Assembly: GCA_015067185.1 (NCBI GenBank)
Contig: SVMZ01000020.1
Location: 1 to 55,203, forward strand
Reading direction: 5' to 3'
Source: Oscillospiraceae bacterium
Lineage (GTDB): Bacteria; Bacillota; Clostridia; Oscillospirales; Ruminococcaceae
DNA: 55,203 nt
Shown: positions 33,547-41,842 of the stretch, one piece after another
Layout of the letters: every line of letters starts with the position of its first letter
How positions within the stretch are numbered: position 1 is the stretch's first letter
Notes under the pieces: model-generated
Databases searched by the model: none
Told to the model about the DNA's origin: nothing
Seen by the model: only the letters and a program-made list of their open reading frames with translations
Program-made: the position numbers and the translations under genes

Positions 33547-34800
33547 TTACAGCAGATATTCCTCCGGTATGGGAAATTGCTCTGTCAGCCGCTTTACCTT
33601 TTCCCGAAGCAACTTCTGCTCCTCATTATTTTCCTTTGCCTTTGCAGCCCGGAAAATAATCTCCGCAATTTGGCTCATCTCTTTTTCTCCCATGCCTCGC
33701 TGTGTGAGAACAGTGGTTCCCATGCGAATCCCCATGGAAACAGGGGAGGGATCAAAGGGAATGCTCTTGTCGTTAACGGTGATACCGAGCTCTTCCAGAA
33801 GATCCGCAAATGCTCTGCCTCCGATGCCAAACGGATGCAGTCCCGCCAAAAGCATATGACAATCTGTTCCCCCTGTAAACACCTCAAAACCGCGTTTGAT
33901 CAGTTCTTCACTGAGTTTTGATGCGTTTTCCACCACACTTCGCATAAGCGTATGAAATTCTTCGGTTTGCGCACGCTTCAATGTATATGCCATAGCGGCA
34001 ATCGTCTGGACATGCAGGGAAGAGACATAGCCGGGGTAGATATACCTTTCCATTGCCTCTGCAAAATTCCTTTTGCACATAACAAAACCACTGTGAGGTC
34101 CACACATGGTTTTTGTAGTGGATGCCGTCACAATATCGGCATGAGGGAAGGGATTGGGGGAGACCCCTGCTGCCGCCAATCCGGTGAAATGAGCAATATC
34201 CGCAATCAACACGGCATTATTTTTATGGGCTATCTCTGCCATCCGTTCAAAGTTGATCCGCCGGGGATATGCTGCCGAGCCAATCACGATCGCTTTGGGC
34301 TGCAAACGCTTGGCCATTTCTTCCGCTGCCTGATAATCAATCTTCAGCGTCTCTTTTTCCAGTCCAAAAAAGTGGAAACGGTACATCTTCGAAGAAAAAT
34401 TCCGTTTATCGCCATGAGAAGAATGAGAACCAGTGGAAGGATCCATTGCCAGCACAGTATCTCCCGGTGACATTACAGCAGAATAGACACAGAAGTTGGA
34501 GACTGTTCCTGAATAGGTGCTCATGTTGGCATAATCTGCCCCAAATATTTCACAGGCCCGCCGATTGGCCAATGTCTCCAATTGATCCACAAACTGTGAG
34601 CCGCAAAAACGCTGTTTTCCGCTGTGGCCCAATGCGGTTTTATTGTTGAACACACCACCGGACAGCGCCAAAACTTCTCTCGGCTGCATGCTTTCCGATG
34701 CGATCATCTCCAGAGAATTTCGCTGCCTGTTCATCTCCCCTTCTATGCACTGCAAAAGCTCCGGGTCTGCTTCCCGAAGCAGTTCTGTCTCATATTTCAT
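33547..34800 (-). CDS. Divergent serine hydroxymethyltransferase-like PLP enzyme
   Basis: 417-residue fold-type I PLP enzyme clearly related to SHMT. It has LEMIASESMQPREVLALSGG near residue 33, the cofactor Asp block VLIADIAHFTGLAAAG, the C-terminal GGTDCHMLL, and IPFDPSPVSMGIRMGTTVLT. The PLP lysine is Lys230 in STTKTMCGPHSG. Canonical SHMT has TTTHKTLRGPRGG here, so the His before Lys and the following Arg residues are changed. The tetrahydrofolate role is therefore uncertain, and it may act on a different beta-hydroxy amino acid. AAGGAG lies upstream of the ATG. It is divergent from an AraC regulator that could control it. Confidence 0.8.
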   Translation of the reverse strand: MKYETELLREADPELLQCIEGEMNRQRNSLEMIASESMQPREVLALSGGVFNNKTALGHSGKQRFCGSQFVDQLETLANRRACEIFGADYANMSTYSGTVSNFCVYSAVMSPGDTVLAMDPSTGSHSSHGDKRNFSSKMYRFHFFGLEKETLKIDYQAAEEMAKRLQPKAIVIGSAAYPRRINFERMAEIAHKNNAVLIADIAHFTGLAAAGVSPNPFPHADIVTASTTKTMCGPHSGFVMCKRNFAEAMERYIYPGYVSSLHVQTIAAMAYTLKRAQTEEFHTLMRSVVENASKLSEELIKRGFEVFTGGTDCHMLLAGLHPFGIGGRAFADLLEELGITVNDKSIPFDPSPVSMGIRMGTTVLTQRGMGEKEMSQIAEIIFRAAKAKENNEEQKLLREKVKRLTEQFPIPEEYLL

Positions 34801-34861
34801 TTGTTTTATCTCCTTATTCCCGCTTTTCCTTCATTATACCTCTGCACAATTGTAAAGAACA

Positions 34862-34890
34862 TTGTCTTTTTTGCATCTTTGTTATATAAT
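34862..34890 (+). promoter_or_regulatory. Sigma-A promoter of the second AraC regulator
   Basis: TTGTCT (34862-34867), 17-base spacer, TATAAT (34885-34890), about 48 bases before the start codon. Confidence 0.7.
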
Positions 34891-34937
34891 ATTGCTGTAT
34901 CGGAATTTGAGACAGAGAGGACTGCGAAAACAACAAC

Positions 34938-35819
34938 ATGGCCGAGCCTTACCGCAAAGTATCTTATGACAACAACAGCTGCTACAAGCTGCACCATACC
35001 TACGGTTTTTTTGCCGGCACCGCCAACCCGGCTCATCTCCACTATGACACCGACCTGATTATCACCTACTTCAAACAGGGAAGCGGCAAAATACAAATTG
35101 AAGGGCGGCTCTATGATATCAGTGAGGGAGATCTTGTTATTCAAAACCCTGCGGAACTGCACCGCTGCATTATTGATGACGGGAAATATCATGAGCGACT
35201 GGCTCTTTATATCAATGAAGCCATCCTGAAAAACTTTCCCTGTGAAAATACAATTTTATTCGATGCCTTTTACAAAAGGGAAAAGGGCATTGGCAATCTG
35301 ATTCCTGCCGAAATAGTCAGCAATCGCGGCCTTGATGTTCTACTGGATGAGCTGTTGATACATACCCGTTCTCAAAAGTCCACAAGCGAAATTCTTGCTA
35401 TCTGCAAAATTATTGAACTGCTGATCGAATTAAATGAAATTGCTGCTCCTGTTTCCGATATCATTAACCATACTGTATACGAAAATCCGGTTATCAATAA
35501 TGTACTTAACCACATCAACGAACACTTCCGGGAAAAACTGACTGCCGAAGATATTGCGCGGCACTTCTACATCAGCAAATATCATTTGTCTCACCTTTTT
35601 AAGGAATATGTAGGGATTTCGCTTTGGGATTATATCATATTCCGCCGTTTGCTCTTTGCCAATGAACTTATGCGTAAAGGTTATACTGTAGAGGAATCCT
35701 GTTTTCAGTCCGGCTTCTCAAACTATTCCAACTTCTTCCGGCTATATAAAAAACATATGCAGATTACACCCTCGGATTTTAAACGGCAGCTTACTGCCTC
35801 ACAAAATCTTTCGCAGTGA
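34938..35819 (+). CDS. AraC family regulator
   Basis: 293-residue regulator with an N-terminal cupin (HLHYDTDLIITYFKQGSGKI and DISEGDLVIQNPAELH). The two C-terminal helix-turn-helix motifs are complete: LTAEDIARHFYISKYHLSHL and VEESCFQSGFSNYSNFFRLY, followed by the usual tail YKKHMQITPSDFKRQ. The ribosome site before the ATG is weak and distant (GAGAGAGGA about 16 bases away). It is divergent from the SHMT-like gene and converges on the NagB-like gene across a terminator. Its target is probably the SHMT-like gene or the amino-sugar cluster. Confidence 0.9.
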   Translation: MAEPYRKVSYDNNSCYKLHHTYGFFAGTANPAHLHYDTDLIITYFKQGSGKIQIEGRLYDISEGDLVIQNPAELHRCIIDDGKYHERLALYINEAILKNFPCENTILFDAFYKREKGIGNLIPAEIVSNRGLDVLLDELLIHTRSQKSTSEILAICKIIELLIELNEIAAPVSDIINHTVYENPVINNVLNHINEHFREKLTAEDIARHFYISKYHLSHLFKEYVGISLWDYIIFRRLLFANELMRKGYTVEESCFQSGFSNYSNFFRLYKKHMQITPSDFKRQLTASQNLSQ

Positions 35820-35849
35820 TCTTGCTGATGTATTTTTCAAAATGTTTAA

Positions 35850-35887
35850 AAAATCCGTCCGCAGAAAAGAATCTGCGGACGGATTTT
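35850..35887. terminator. Bidirectional terminator between AraC and NagB-like genes
   Basis: AAAATCCGTCCGCAGA and TCTGCGGACGGATTTT form a perfect 16-bp stem with a 6-base loop, between converging genes. Confidence 0.92.
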
Positions 35888-35903
35888 ACCTCTGTGTTTA
35901 TAA

Positions 35904-36851
35904 TCAGTTACACTCCGCAACCAGCGGACCGGCAAGCTCTTTGAGGAAGAACAGTTTTCCGGGGAGGGTGGGCATAAAGGAGGAGGTGACCCACTTGTCG
36001 GGACCATAGCGGAGAGTCATCCACAGGGACATACCCTGCCACTGCATGCCTCTGGAAAGGGCACCGTCGCATCCGCCAATGATCTTATCGCTCTGCAGGA
36101 AGAGGCCCGGGCCGATGGTGTTGGCACGGCAGGGAACCAGCGTTGTGCGGCTCTTGAAGGAGGTGATGGCATTCTGCTCAATGGTAAGCGGGTGAAGCAT
36201 AGCACCAATACGGTGTGTCTGAGATTTCCACTCTTCAACGGTATCAAACTCACCGGCAAACTGGGGCTCCCAGAAAGCGATATGGCACATTCTGCCGATA
36301 CCGAAAACGGTTACCAGCTTTGCACCTTCAGCCTTGAGATCAGCAATCTTCTTTGCATAGGTGGGGAGGTTATCCTTGGTTGCAAAGTTACGCTGCTCTA
36401 CAGGAACGGTCTTGTTGAGACGGCCATAAAAAGCATCGTTCATTGCATAGGTGAAAGAAGCGGTGTTAGTGGGATCCAGCGTGTTGCCCTCGCCGTCGCT
36501 CCACTCGTCCATGTTGAAACCGTAAACATGAGAGCAGTCCACATCCCACTCATTGAGAAAGTAAACAGCCCAGCGGTACATACCCATAGGACCTACGGGA
36601 AGAATCATAGCCAGCTTTTTGCCGTCTTCTCTTGCACGTCTGATTTCGTTGGCGATCTCGTGACCCATGAGCATGTCAAACTCGGAGACGTTCTCGCAGC
36701 ATACGGGCTGAAAGTCGGGATTCCAGAAATCCTGGCGCTCCATGATCTCTTCGGGTGCATGAGAACAGCACTCGTCTATCTTTTTAAAATCCCAGCCTGC
36801 GGGATAGAAGTTCTCCAACAGAGAACCCTTTACGGTTGTAATAAAATCCAT
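35904..36851 (-). CDS. NagB-like glucosamine-6-phosphate isomerase/deaminase homologue with altered active site
   Basis: 315-residue member of the NagB sugar-isomerase fold. It keeps a phosphate-loop-like LPVGPMGMY, the NMDEW block (equivalent of the MDEY catalytic Asp), and [14 protein letters not shown]. In canonical NagB the last motif is GxGxDGHIAFNEP. Here His190 and Glu195 are kept but the catalytic Asp is Met188, so simple deamination is doubtful. The ATG at 36851 has GGAGG eight bases upstream; the in-frame ATG at 36866 lies over that site. It follows a PIG-L deacetylase by 59 bases, presumably in one operon. It may isomerise a related amino sugar. Confidence 0.75.
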   Translation of the reverse strand: MDFITTVKGSLLENFYPAGWDFKKIDECCSHAPEEIMERQDFWNPDFQPVCCENVSEFDMLMGHEIANEIRRAREDGKKLAMILPVGPMGMYRWAVYFLNEWDVDCSHVYGFNMDEWSDGEGNTLDPTNTASFTYAMNDAFYGRLNKTVPVEQRNFATKDNLPTYAKKIADLKAEGAKLVTVFGIGRMCHIAFWEPQFAGEFDTVEEWKSQTHRIGAMLHPLTIEQNAITSFKSRTTLVPCRANTIGPGLFLQSDKIIGGCDGALSRGMQWQGMSLWMTLRYGPDKWVTSSFMPTLPGKLFFLKELAGPLVAECN

Positions 36852-36910
36852 AATATTTTCCTCCATTTATTAAAATAGTAAAAACACAAAACACCTTAAT
36901 GGGTTCCTTT

Positions 36911-37672
36911 TTACGGAAGCAGACGCTTGGTAGGGATTCTGGGCCATGCATCGCAGTGAGTAAATCCCTCCGCATAGGCAACGCCACACTGATATCCTCT
37001 GAACTTGGAGGTGGTGCGTACAAAATCCAGGAAATCGATATGGTCATGATCTCTCATCCATACGATCTGGCTCTCATGGCAATCGAGTGCAGTGATCTTC
37101 TGCTCGATCTCCTCAGAAATATCAACATATTCCGTGGGCAGGAAATTAACCCCGGCCAGGTTATCCATATAATAAATGGGAACAATGCCGGTAAACTTGG
37201 GAGAACCGCTCAGGTCTGTAGGAACTGCAAATACCGGACGCTCAACACCGTCAGACTTTTCGGTGGTTTCCCAGGGACAGCTGGTGGAAAAGCTGGCATC
37301 GAACACCATTTTGCTTACTTCCTGATGATCCTTCATGTAATCCTGAGGGCAGTGGGTAATGATCAGATCCGGTTCTGCATGGCGGATAACATCAATAAGT
37401 GCATGAACTACATCCAGATTATAGGAATCCACACGGAGATCGCCTACATCCAGCATAATGTTTTCGTGAACGCCCAGTACTTTTCCTCCGGCCTGTACTT
37501 CCTTCCAGCGGATCAAGCGAAGCTCATCGGGCGGAATAAGAACATGTCCCTTGTTTCCATTAGCCACATTGCACATGGTAACCTTAGCGCCCTGCTTGAC
37601 ATACTTTGCAAGCGTACCGCCACAGCCAATTTCAAGGTCGTCAGGATGACAGCCAACAGCTAAAACATTCAT
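36911..37672 (-). CDS. PIG-L family deacetylase (LmbE-like), copy 1
   Basis: 253-residue zinc-dependent deacetylase of the GlcNAc-PI/GlcNAc de-N-acetylase superfamily. The zinc motif is GCHPDDLEIGCGGTL at residues ~8-22, with THCPQDYMKDHQEVSK supplying the later His. No signal peptide. It is first in a two-gene unit with the NagB-like protein and has a clear promoter upstream. The arrangement suggests removal of an N-acetyl group before the NagB-like step. The exact sugar is not readable. Confidence 0.9.
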   Translation of the reverse strand: MNVLAVGCHPDDLEIGCGGTLAKYVKQGAKVTMCNVANGNKGHVLIPPDELRLIRWKEVQAGGKVLGVHENIMLDVGDLRVDSYNLDVVHALIDVIRHAEPDLIITHCPQDYMKDHQEVSKMVFDASFSTSCPWETTEKSDGVERPVFAVPTDLSGSPKFTGIVPIYYMDNLAGVNFLPTEYVDISEEIEQKITALDCHESQIVWMRDHDHIDFLDFVRTTSKFRGYQCGVAYAEGFTHCDAWPRIPTKRLLP

Positions 37673-37723
37673 AAAAAACCTCCTGTTATATTGGGTAGTG
37701 GTTATTCGAATATATACATTTAT

Positions 37724-37752
37724 ACTTTATCCTAAAATCAGCTAAAAGTCAA
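37724..37752 (-). promoter_or_regulatory. Sigma-A promoter of PIG-L 1 / NagB-like operon
   Basis: On the minus strand, TTGACT (37752-37747), 17-base spacer, TAAAGT (37729-37724), about 50 bases before the start codon. Confidence 0.65.
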
Positions 37753-37945
37753 GTATAACACCTGTAAAAGCTTGTCTGCTTTATTGTCTTTTCGTTCTCA
37801 CACTTTACTCTTTTCCGCTTCTCTTCTGTCTGCTTCCTCCTGCTGTAATACGGTTTTCTTTTTCTCCCCCTTTTCTTTTTCGTTTTCTACACTTCATATT
37901 CCAATCTTTCCGTTGTTTTTTCATACTTTCGTTGAAAAACGGTAA

Positions 37946-37974
37946 TTGCAAAACAATATTCCGTGTGTTATAAT
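37946..37974 (+). promoter_or_regulatory. Sigma-A promoter of PIG-L 2
   Basis: TTGCAA (37946-37951), 17-base spacer, TATAAT (37969-37974), 39 bases before the start codon at 38014. Confidence 0.7.
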
Positions 37975-38013
37975 GATTAAAGATTATTATTTATACTCTC
38001 AGGAGGTTTGATT

Positions 38014-38715
38014 ATGAATATTCTGGCAATTGGCGCACATCCCGATGATATTGAATACAGCGTTGGCGGAACCCTTCTCAAATATGCCAAGCAGGGACAT
38101 AAGATCTTCATTGCTCTTACTACCAGCGGCAACACCGGCTCCAACGTTATGACCAACCCCGACGAAATCGGCCGCACCCGCGAAGCCGAAATGCTGGAAG
38201 CTGCCAAAACCTATGGCGCAGAGCTTCGGTTCCTCCGCAACAATGACGAGCGTCTGATGGATACCGACGAGACCCGCTCTCAGGTTCTTGATGCTATGCG
38301 TTGGGCTAACCCCGATGTTATCTTCACCCACAACCATACCGATGAGAGCCCCGATCACGCCATGACCTCCAAACTGGTCCGTAACATGATGCTCTCTCTG
38401 CCTGGCCGCAACCAGCGCGCCAGCCTTCCCCCCATCGAAAAGAAACCCACCCTCTTCCTGTGGGAAAACGGTCTTGGCGTAGATTTCGTTCCCGAAATTT
38501 ACATCGACATCACCGATGAGTTTGATGCCAAGTATGCCGCTCTCCAGAACCATGTCAGCCAGAAGGCCTGGATGGACGTATTCGGCTCTGAACTCGGCGA
38601 AGACATGAAGATCATGGCTATGTTCCGCGGCATGCAGTATGGCTGCAAGTATGCTGAGTGCTTCCGTGCCTTCAAGATCCATGGTTACATGCCCAACTAC
38701 AAACTTCTTCCCTAA
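38014..38715 (+). CDS. PIG-L family deacetylase (LmbE-like), copy 2
   Basis: 233-residue paralogue of the divergent neighbour. It has GAHPDDIEYSVGGTLLKYAK at residues ~7-26 and THNHTDESPDHAMTSKLV for the remaining zinc ligand. The ATG at 38014 has AGGAGG seven bases upstream; a TTG six bases earlier is not needed. Codon use is strongly biased to C-ending codons (ATC, AAC, CGC), unlike copy 1, which suggests high expression. It differs enough from copy 1 that the two probably act on different substrates or steps. Confidence 0.9.
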   Translation: MNILAIGAHPDDIEYSVGGTLLKYAKQGHKIFIALTTSGNTGSNVMTNPDEIGRTREAEMLEAAKTYGAELRFLRNNDERLMDTDETRSQVLDAMRWANPDVIFTHNHTDESPDHAMTSKLVRNMMLSLPGRNQRASLPPIEKKPTLFLWENGLGVDFVPEIYIDITDEFDAKYAALQNHVSQKAWMDVFGSELGEDMKIMAMFRGMQYGCKYAECFRAFKIHGYMPNYKLLP

Positions 38716-38759
38716 AAGAACGGATCTTCCCTGACTGTCGGTTTTGACTGTCAGCATAT

Positions 38760-38796
38760 ACTCCCTCGCTTGTATACATCACACGGGCGGGGGAGT
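38760..38796 (+). terminator. Probable terminator after PIG-L 2
   Basis: ACTCCCTCGC pairs with GCGGGGGAGT (one G:U) around a 17-base loop. The T-tail is short (TAACTGTTTTC), so it may be a weak terminator. Confidence 0.5.
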
Positions 38797-38834
38797 TAAC
38801 TGTTTTCAATGAATGTGTTAAAGGGTGACTACCA

Positions 38835-40118
38835 ATGTTCAAAAAAATCATTGAAAGTTTAAAGACTAAAAAATACCTCTCTCTTCTTTTTGTTGCACTC
38901 GGTGCCATCGCATTTTATATGTTTCTCCAGCATTTCACTGCAATAAAAACCTTCTTCGGCAATATGTTTTCGCTGCTTTCCCCCTTCCTCTGGGGAGCCG
39001 TTATTGCCTATCTTTTGAACCCGATCGCCAAATTTTTCGAGAAAAATCTGTTTGGAAAACTTCCCAGACGCCGATTGGCTCATACCTTCAGTGTCATTCT
39101 CACCTTCATTCTCGCCATCGCTGCCGTTGTTCTCCTGATGGTCGCCATTGTTCCTCAGCTGGCTTCCTCGGTCATGGTTCTGGTCGGCAATCTGGAAGGC
39201 TATTTCAACTCCATACAAAAAACCCTGAACAACCTTGTGGATACCGTTCCCTTCCTGGATAAGGAAATTCTGGATATTGACAAACTGATCGGATCCTGGG
39301 AGCAGATCTTTAAAACGGTCACCAACTGGGTGGTCAATAATATTGACGGTATTATCGGCGTCTCCTACAAAGTGGGAAGCAGCGTGTTCAACGGTGCCAT
39401 CGCACTGATTTTCTCCGTCTATGTACTGCTGGATAAAAAAGATCTCAAACGTCTTGCCAGACGTCTTTCCGCTGCACTTCTCCCGGAAAAACCGCTGACA
39501 CGGTTTGGAGAGATTACCCGAAAGAGCAACCGTATCTTTCTCAGTTATATCGGCGGTAACCTGTTGGATTCTCTGATTGTAGGTGTGGCAAACTATATTT
39601 TCATGCTGATTATGGGCATGCCTTATGCCCTGCTCATCACCGCTATTGTGGCCGTTACCAACCTGATTCCCAATTTCGGACCGTTCATTGGTGCTGTCCC
39701 CAGTGCGCTCATTCTTCTGCTGGTAGACCCTTGGGATGCCGTGTGGTTCATCATTTTCACCGTGATTCTGCAGTTTTTGGACGGAAATGTCATCAAACCG
39801 CTGCTTTTCAGCGATTCCACCGGTCTTCGTCCTGTGTGGGTTCTCGTTGCCATCATTGTCGGCGGCGGCGTTATGGGCATCATCGGCATGCTGATTGGCG
39901 TTCCTATCTTTGCCATTATCTTCACCCTGTTGAATGAATGGCTGGAAACCCGTCTTCCCGAACGCGGCTTTGATTTGGACGGCCACAAACGAACCAATAG
40001 CGATACGGAGGCAGATGTCCTGCAGGCCACCGTTCCTCCCATTGGAACCATCCCTCCCGCTGTGCCTTCCAAAATCAAACTCCAAATTCCTTTCAACAAG
40101 AAGAAAAAGAAAAAATAA
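38835..40118 (+). CDS. AI-2E family transporter (PerM/TqsA-like permease)
   Basis: 427-residue polytopic protein with about eight membrane helices: two near residues 17-35 and 42-62, a long amphipathic periplasm-facing-type segment (~100-180), then a C-terminal bundle with the family block LIPNFGPFIGAVPSALILLL and GGGVMGIIGMLIGVPIFAII. A Lys-rich tail follows (KKKKKK). AAAGGGTGA precedes the ATG. The family includes quorum-signal exporters and Na+(Li+)/H+ antiporters, so the name does not prove AI-2 transport. A long perfect terminator follows. Confidence 0.92.
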   Translation: MFKKIIESLKTKKYLSLLFVALGAIAFYMFLQHFTAIKTFFGNMFSLLSPFLWGAVIAYLLNPIAKFFEKNLFGKLPRRRLAHTFSVILTFILAIAAVVLLMVAIVPQLASSVMVLVGNLEGYFNSIQKTLNNLVDTVPFLDKEILDIDKLIGSWEQIFKTVTNWVVNNIDGIIGVSYKVGSSVFNGAIALIFSVYVLLDKKDLKRLARRLSAALLPEKPLTRFGEITRKSNRIFLSYIGGNLLDSLIVGVANYIFMLIMGMPYALLITAIVAVTNLIPNFGPFIGAVPSALILLLVDPWDAVWFIIFTVILQFLDGNVIKPLLFSDSTGLRPVWVLVAIIVGGGVMGIIGMLIGVPIFAIIFTLLNEWLETRLPERGFDLDGHKRTNSDTEADVLQATVPPIGTIPPAVPSKIKLQIPFNKKKKKK

Positions 40119-40130
40119 CATTCCCTTATA

Positions 40131-40176
40131 AAAACCAACGAGTCTTCCGATATTTGTCGGAAGACTCGTTGGTTTT
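40131..40176. terminator. Bidirectional terminator with a perfect 20-bp stem
   Basis: AAAACCAACGAGTCTTCCGA (40131-40150) is exactly complementary to 40157-40176, around a TATTTG loop, with T-rich flanks on both strands. It separates the converging AI-2E and HAD genes. Confidence 0.95.
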
Positions 40177-40186
40177 ATTTTATTGA

Positions 40187-40984
40187 TCAGATATACTTCG
40201 CAATCTCACCGATCTCTTCCAGAATGTAATCCGGCTTGATATCACCGTTTTCCACATCCTCCACCGTACTCTCACCGGTCTTCACCATGATGGTGGTGAT
40301 TCCCGCATTGGCACCCAGTGCAATATCGGTATAAAGTCTGTCTCCCACCATAGCCATATCGGAGAGGGGCACTCCGGTCTTCTCAGAAACCGCTTTTGCA
40401 ATACCGGCATAGGGTTTTCCAATAATCTCATCGGGACGTCTGCCGGTGGAAGCTTCCACACAGGCGATCATAGCACCGATATCCGGCATATAGCCCGTCT
40501 CTGTGGGACAGTTAAAATCGGGATGGGTGGCAATGTATCTTACACCGTTTCTGACATGGTCGCACAGAGTCCATAGTTTCTGATAGGTGAGGGTGGTATC
40601 AAAACCAAGCACAACACAGTCGGGATCATCGGTAACCAGCGCCAAACCCACATTTTCCATCTCTTTTTCCAGGTCGGGAGTACCGATGACACAAACACGC
40701 ATCTGTCTGCCAAGAGCCTGCTGTTCTTTTGCCAGAGATATGGCAGTTGCTTCGCCGGAAGTAAAGATTTTTTCTTCGGGAGTATAGATACCCATGCGTG
40801 AAATTTTCTGTGCGTATGTAAAGCGGTTTTTGGATGAGTTGTTGGTCAGGAAAAGATAATCCTTCTCTGCAGACGCATTGATTTTATCCATAAAGGTGTA
40901 AGACCCTGCAAATATCTTATCGCCCAGATAAAAGGTACCGTCCATATCCAGCAGAAACAGTTTGATGTCCTCAAGTTTTTTCAT
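40187..40984 (-). CDS. HAD-IIA family sugar/nucleotide phosphatase (NagD-like)
   Basis: 265-residue HAD hydrolase of subfamily IIA. Motif I is LFLLDMDGTFYLG (Asp13 nucleophile, Asp15). The cap-linked LFLTNNSSKN is motif II, and the C-terminal MVGDRLYTDIALGANAGITT is motif IV. Family members dephosphorylate small sugar phosphates or nucleotides. It is last in the operon DegT-RlmA-HAD, 16 bases after the methyltransferase, and ends at the bidirectional terminator. Substrate unknown. Confidence 0.9.
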   Translation of the reverse strand: MKKLEDIKLFLLDMDGTFYLGDKIFAGSYTFMDKINASAEKDYLFLTNNSSKNRFTYAQKISRMGIYTPEEKIFTSGEATAISLAKEQQALGRQMRVCVIGTPDLEKEMENVGLALVTDDPDCVVLGFDTTLTYQKLWTLCDHVRNGVRYIATHPDFNCPTETGYMPDIGAMIACVEASTGRRPDEIIGKPYAGIAKAVSEKTGVPLSDMAMVGDRLYTDIALGANAGITTIMVKTGESTVEDVENGDIKPDYILEEIGEIAKYI

Positions 40985-41000
40985 TTCTCTTCTCCTTGTT

Positions 41001-41822
41001 TTATATCTTTTTTAATATATGAATTCTGAACTCGGCGGCCGTTTCCAATGTCTCCAGCTGCGCAAGCCGCTGCGCTCCCTCTTTGGGTGTACGCCAGAAA
41101 TAGGGCGTCATCGCAAAGAGATCGGCAATATCTTTCCGGCAGCCAAGTGTTAACCGTGTTTTTACTTCGATGATCTCCTCGTAACGAAAACCATCGTATT
41201 CGATATCCTTCTCTTCGTTGAAATAAGGTCTATCGTAAAGTGCGCATTTCATCTCCCAAAGATGTTTTGCTGCAGGAACCACATAGACAAAATAACCGTC
41301 CGGACGCAGAACCCGTCGAAATTCCTCTTCGGCGAGAGGGGAGAAGCAATCCAACAGCACATCTACTGCTCCTGTCTCAATGGGCAGGTGGAAGGACGAT
41401 GCCACCGCATATTCGATGTTTTTCTCCCTCTTTGCTGCCGACTTCAATATTTCTTTGGAGATATCAATCCCCGCCATTTTCGGATTCTTTCCGTTTTCAA
41501 CAAGCGCATGATACAACCCGGCAGTGTAGTATCCTTCTCCGCATCCGGCATCCAGCAGCACTGCTTTTGTGGGCGCTCTTTTTACTATAGCAGCCGATAT
41601 GGCCTCCTGCAGCGGGCGATAATAGCCCTGATCCAGAAACGCTCTGCGCGCAGCGGCCATGGCTTTGTCATCGCCCGGAGAAGCAGAGCGCTTTTTGTTT
41701 ACCGGAAGAAGATTCACATATCCGCTGGAGGCAACATCATAGCAATGTCCCTTTTCACAGCGATAGCTTTTTTCTTCTCTGGTCAGCCGTGCCGCACACA
41801 GCGGACACAAAAACAAACTCAT
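41001..41822 (-). CDS. RlmA-type 23S rRNA (guanine-N1) methyltransferase
   Basis: 273-residue methyltransferase. The N-terminal zinc ribbon is CPLCAARLTREEKSYRCEKGH (Cys6, Cys9, Cys22, His26), followed by the linker SSGYVNLLPVNKKRSASPGD typical of RlmA. The SAM fold starts at LLDAGCGEGYYTAGL. Relatives methylate G745 or G748 of 23S rRNA, and the G748 form (TlrB) gives tylosin-type resistance. The sequence alone does not tell the two apart. The ATG at 41822 follows GAGGTGAAGG. It is second in the DegT-RlmA-HAD operon. Confidence 0.85.
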   Translation of the reverse strand: MSLFLCPLCAARLTREEKSYRCEKGHCYDVASSGYVNLLPVNKKRSASPGDDKAMAAARRAFLDQGYYRPLQEAISAAIVKRAPTKAVLLDAGCGEGYYTAGLYHALVENGKNPKMAGIDISKEILKSAAKREKNIEYAVASSFHLPIETGAVDVLLDCFSPLAEEEFRRVLRPDGYFVYVVPAAKHLWEMKCALYDRPYFNEEKDIEYDGFRYEEIIEVKTRLTLGCRKDIADLFAMTPYFWRTPKEGAQRLAQLETLETAAEFRIHILKKI

Positions 41823-41842
41823 TCCTTCACCTCGTAAAATCG

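Larger units (their letters stand above)
37673..38013. other. Intergenic region between divergent PIG-L genes
   Basis: 341 bases carrying one promoter for each divergent deacetylase (37724-37752 minus, 37946-37974 plus). The pyrimidine-rich middle (37790-37920, mostly T and C) holds no gene. A shared regulator could act here, but no clear operator is visible. Confidence 0.6.

Noticed and set aside
37790-37920. Pyrimidine-rich tract between the PIG-L genes as a possible coding or repeat element
   Set aside because: No repeat unit and no open frame with a start; it is a low-complexity intergenic stretch.
38859-40121. 420-residue minus-strand open frame opposite the AI-2E permease
   Set aside because: It is low in hydrophobic order and full of Asn/Asp/His, mirrors the codon structure of the opposite gene, and has no family motif. 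It is a shadow of the permease.
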